Translations under genes and position numbers: made by a program | The notes under the pieces: model-generated | What the model saw: only the letters and a program-made list of their open reading frames with translations | The model's database searches: none | What the model was told of the DNA's origin: nothing | DNA from: Haematobia irritans | Lineage: Eukaryota; Arthropoda; Insecta; Diptera; Muscidae | Reading direction: 5' to 3' | Assembly: GCF_050003625.1 (NCBI RefSeq) | Contig: NC_134401.1 | Location: 67,157,629-67,221,628, forward strand | DNA length: 64,000 nucleotides | Shown: positions 63,506 through 64,000 of the stretch, in pieces | Layout: each line of letters begins with the position of its first letter | Numbering within the stretch: position 1 is the first letter of the stretch

Positions 63506-64000
63506 AAAGCTCATGCTGCGTGAGAAGGCTGTTATGATGGCAAATGTTCGATGGGAGAATTGCAAGGGCTGTAACGACACCAAGCAAATATGTCCATTTA
63601 AACTTAAACCGCACACTAGATATGCTAGTGTTCTCGAGACGTCAGATATCACTCCTGATATCTGCTATAACGGGTCGCTGCCTGATAGGCGATTTTGCAA
63701 AAACTATTGGCGCGAAGTATAATGACTATTGTATGAGCTGTCATGATGCGGAGGAAAAGGAATCAATTAAACACCTCTTGTGTGAGTGTCCTGCATTTTG
63801 TGTAAAGCGCAAGCAACTTTTAGGAGCATATAGCTTCAGATTACTGGCGGATCTGGAAAACGTTAACTTAAGCAGTTTGCTAATGTTTTTGGAACAATCT
63901 GGTTGGTTCAACAAAGAAAAATAATCAAGAAGGTTCAGCGGTTAAAACTAGAAGTGCCCATATGTAATAAGTACTTTTAGTTAATGTGGTATCACAATGG
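63506..64000 (+). mobile_element. LOA-like LINE copy E, 3' end only, runs off the window
   Basis: It starts in the ORF2 C-terminal region (AAGCTCATGCTGCGTGAGAA) and contains the CCHC-like CMSCHDAEEKESIKHLLCEC, the ORF2 stop at 63924 and the start of the shared 3' end (ATGTGGTATCACAATGG). This is a typical 5'-truncated LINE insertion. Confidence 0.9.
63513..63924 (+). pseudogene. LOA copy E ORF2 C-terminal fragment
   Basis: Two frames (63513-63722 and 63544-63924) encode LREKAVMMANVRWENCKGCN and then SRRQISLLISAITGRC to the final LEQSGWFNKEK. A deletion near 63595 shifts the frame. The upstream RT and RNase H are absent. Confidence 0.85.

Overview
This is insect DNA, almost certainly from a higher fly and most likely a muscid. 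The only host-like coding sequence I recognise is the 3' end of an inhibitor-of-apoptosis gene (DIAP2-like) with a 65-bp intron of the kind usual in flies. The transposon families also fit: a mariner fragment very close to Himar1 of the horn fly, rosa-type DD41D mariner, LOA, Jockey and I-like LINEs, and Ty3/Gypsy elements with a SAP domain in Gag. No bacterial or viral genes are seen. About four fifths of the window is transposable element, mostly nested.

Layout. 1-470 unassigned. 473-5340 (-) LOA copy A, split by a hAT element (2447-3924) that itself holds a second hAT element (2758-3488). 5345-8096 (+) LOA copy B, cut off by an antisense Jockey LINE (8097-13712), which is split by Gypsy copy G1 (8568-12662, 4-bp target duplication). 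13886-21930 (+) Gypsy G2, the only copy with protease, RT, RNase H and integrase; its 5' LTR holds a hAT-like element with another transposon inside. 22292-23520 several MITEs and a lone relative of the 441-bp repeat. 24420-34705 (+) Gypsy G3, interrupted by a TG...CA insertion carrying a MITE, a piggyBac-like MITE, and a 4,983-bp terminal-inverted-repeat element that contains an inverted array of nearly identical 441-bp units.

36234-37011 (-) DIAP2-like exons. 38112-43288 a mariner stub and an I-like LINE interrupted by a MITE, a Jockey fragment and a SINE. 43289-54790 a different Gypsy element (G4) with about 9.6 kb of insertions: LOA copy C (44660-48907, 11-bp duplication), a Jockey tail, and LOA copy D (49257-54269, 10-bp duplication, nearly full length). 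55174-60000 a small unrecognised membrane ORF, a hAT MITE, the Himar1-like fragment, tRNA-like repeats, an LOA 5' fragment and a rosa mariner. 60200-62000 looks unique and holds repeated exon-like motifs. 62973-63321 is a second copy of the hAT-like MITE, and 63506-64000 (+) is LOA copy E, running off the end.

How it fits together. The LOA LINE and a tRNA-derived SINE share their last ~75 bp and a (CCTAA)n tail, which suggests the SINE borrows the LINE machinery. G1 and G3 share one deletion junction that removes protease, RT and RNase H and fuses Gag to integrase in frame. G1 has nearly identical LTRs, so this RT-less lineage appears to have moved recently, presumably using proteins from complete relatives like G2. 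The most unusual structure is the inverted 441-bp array inside a PIF/Harbinger-like element.
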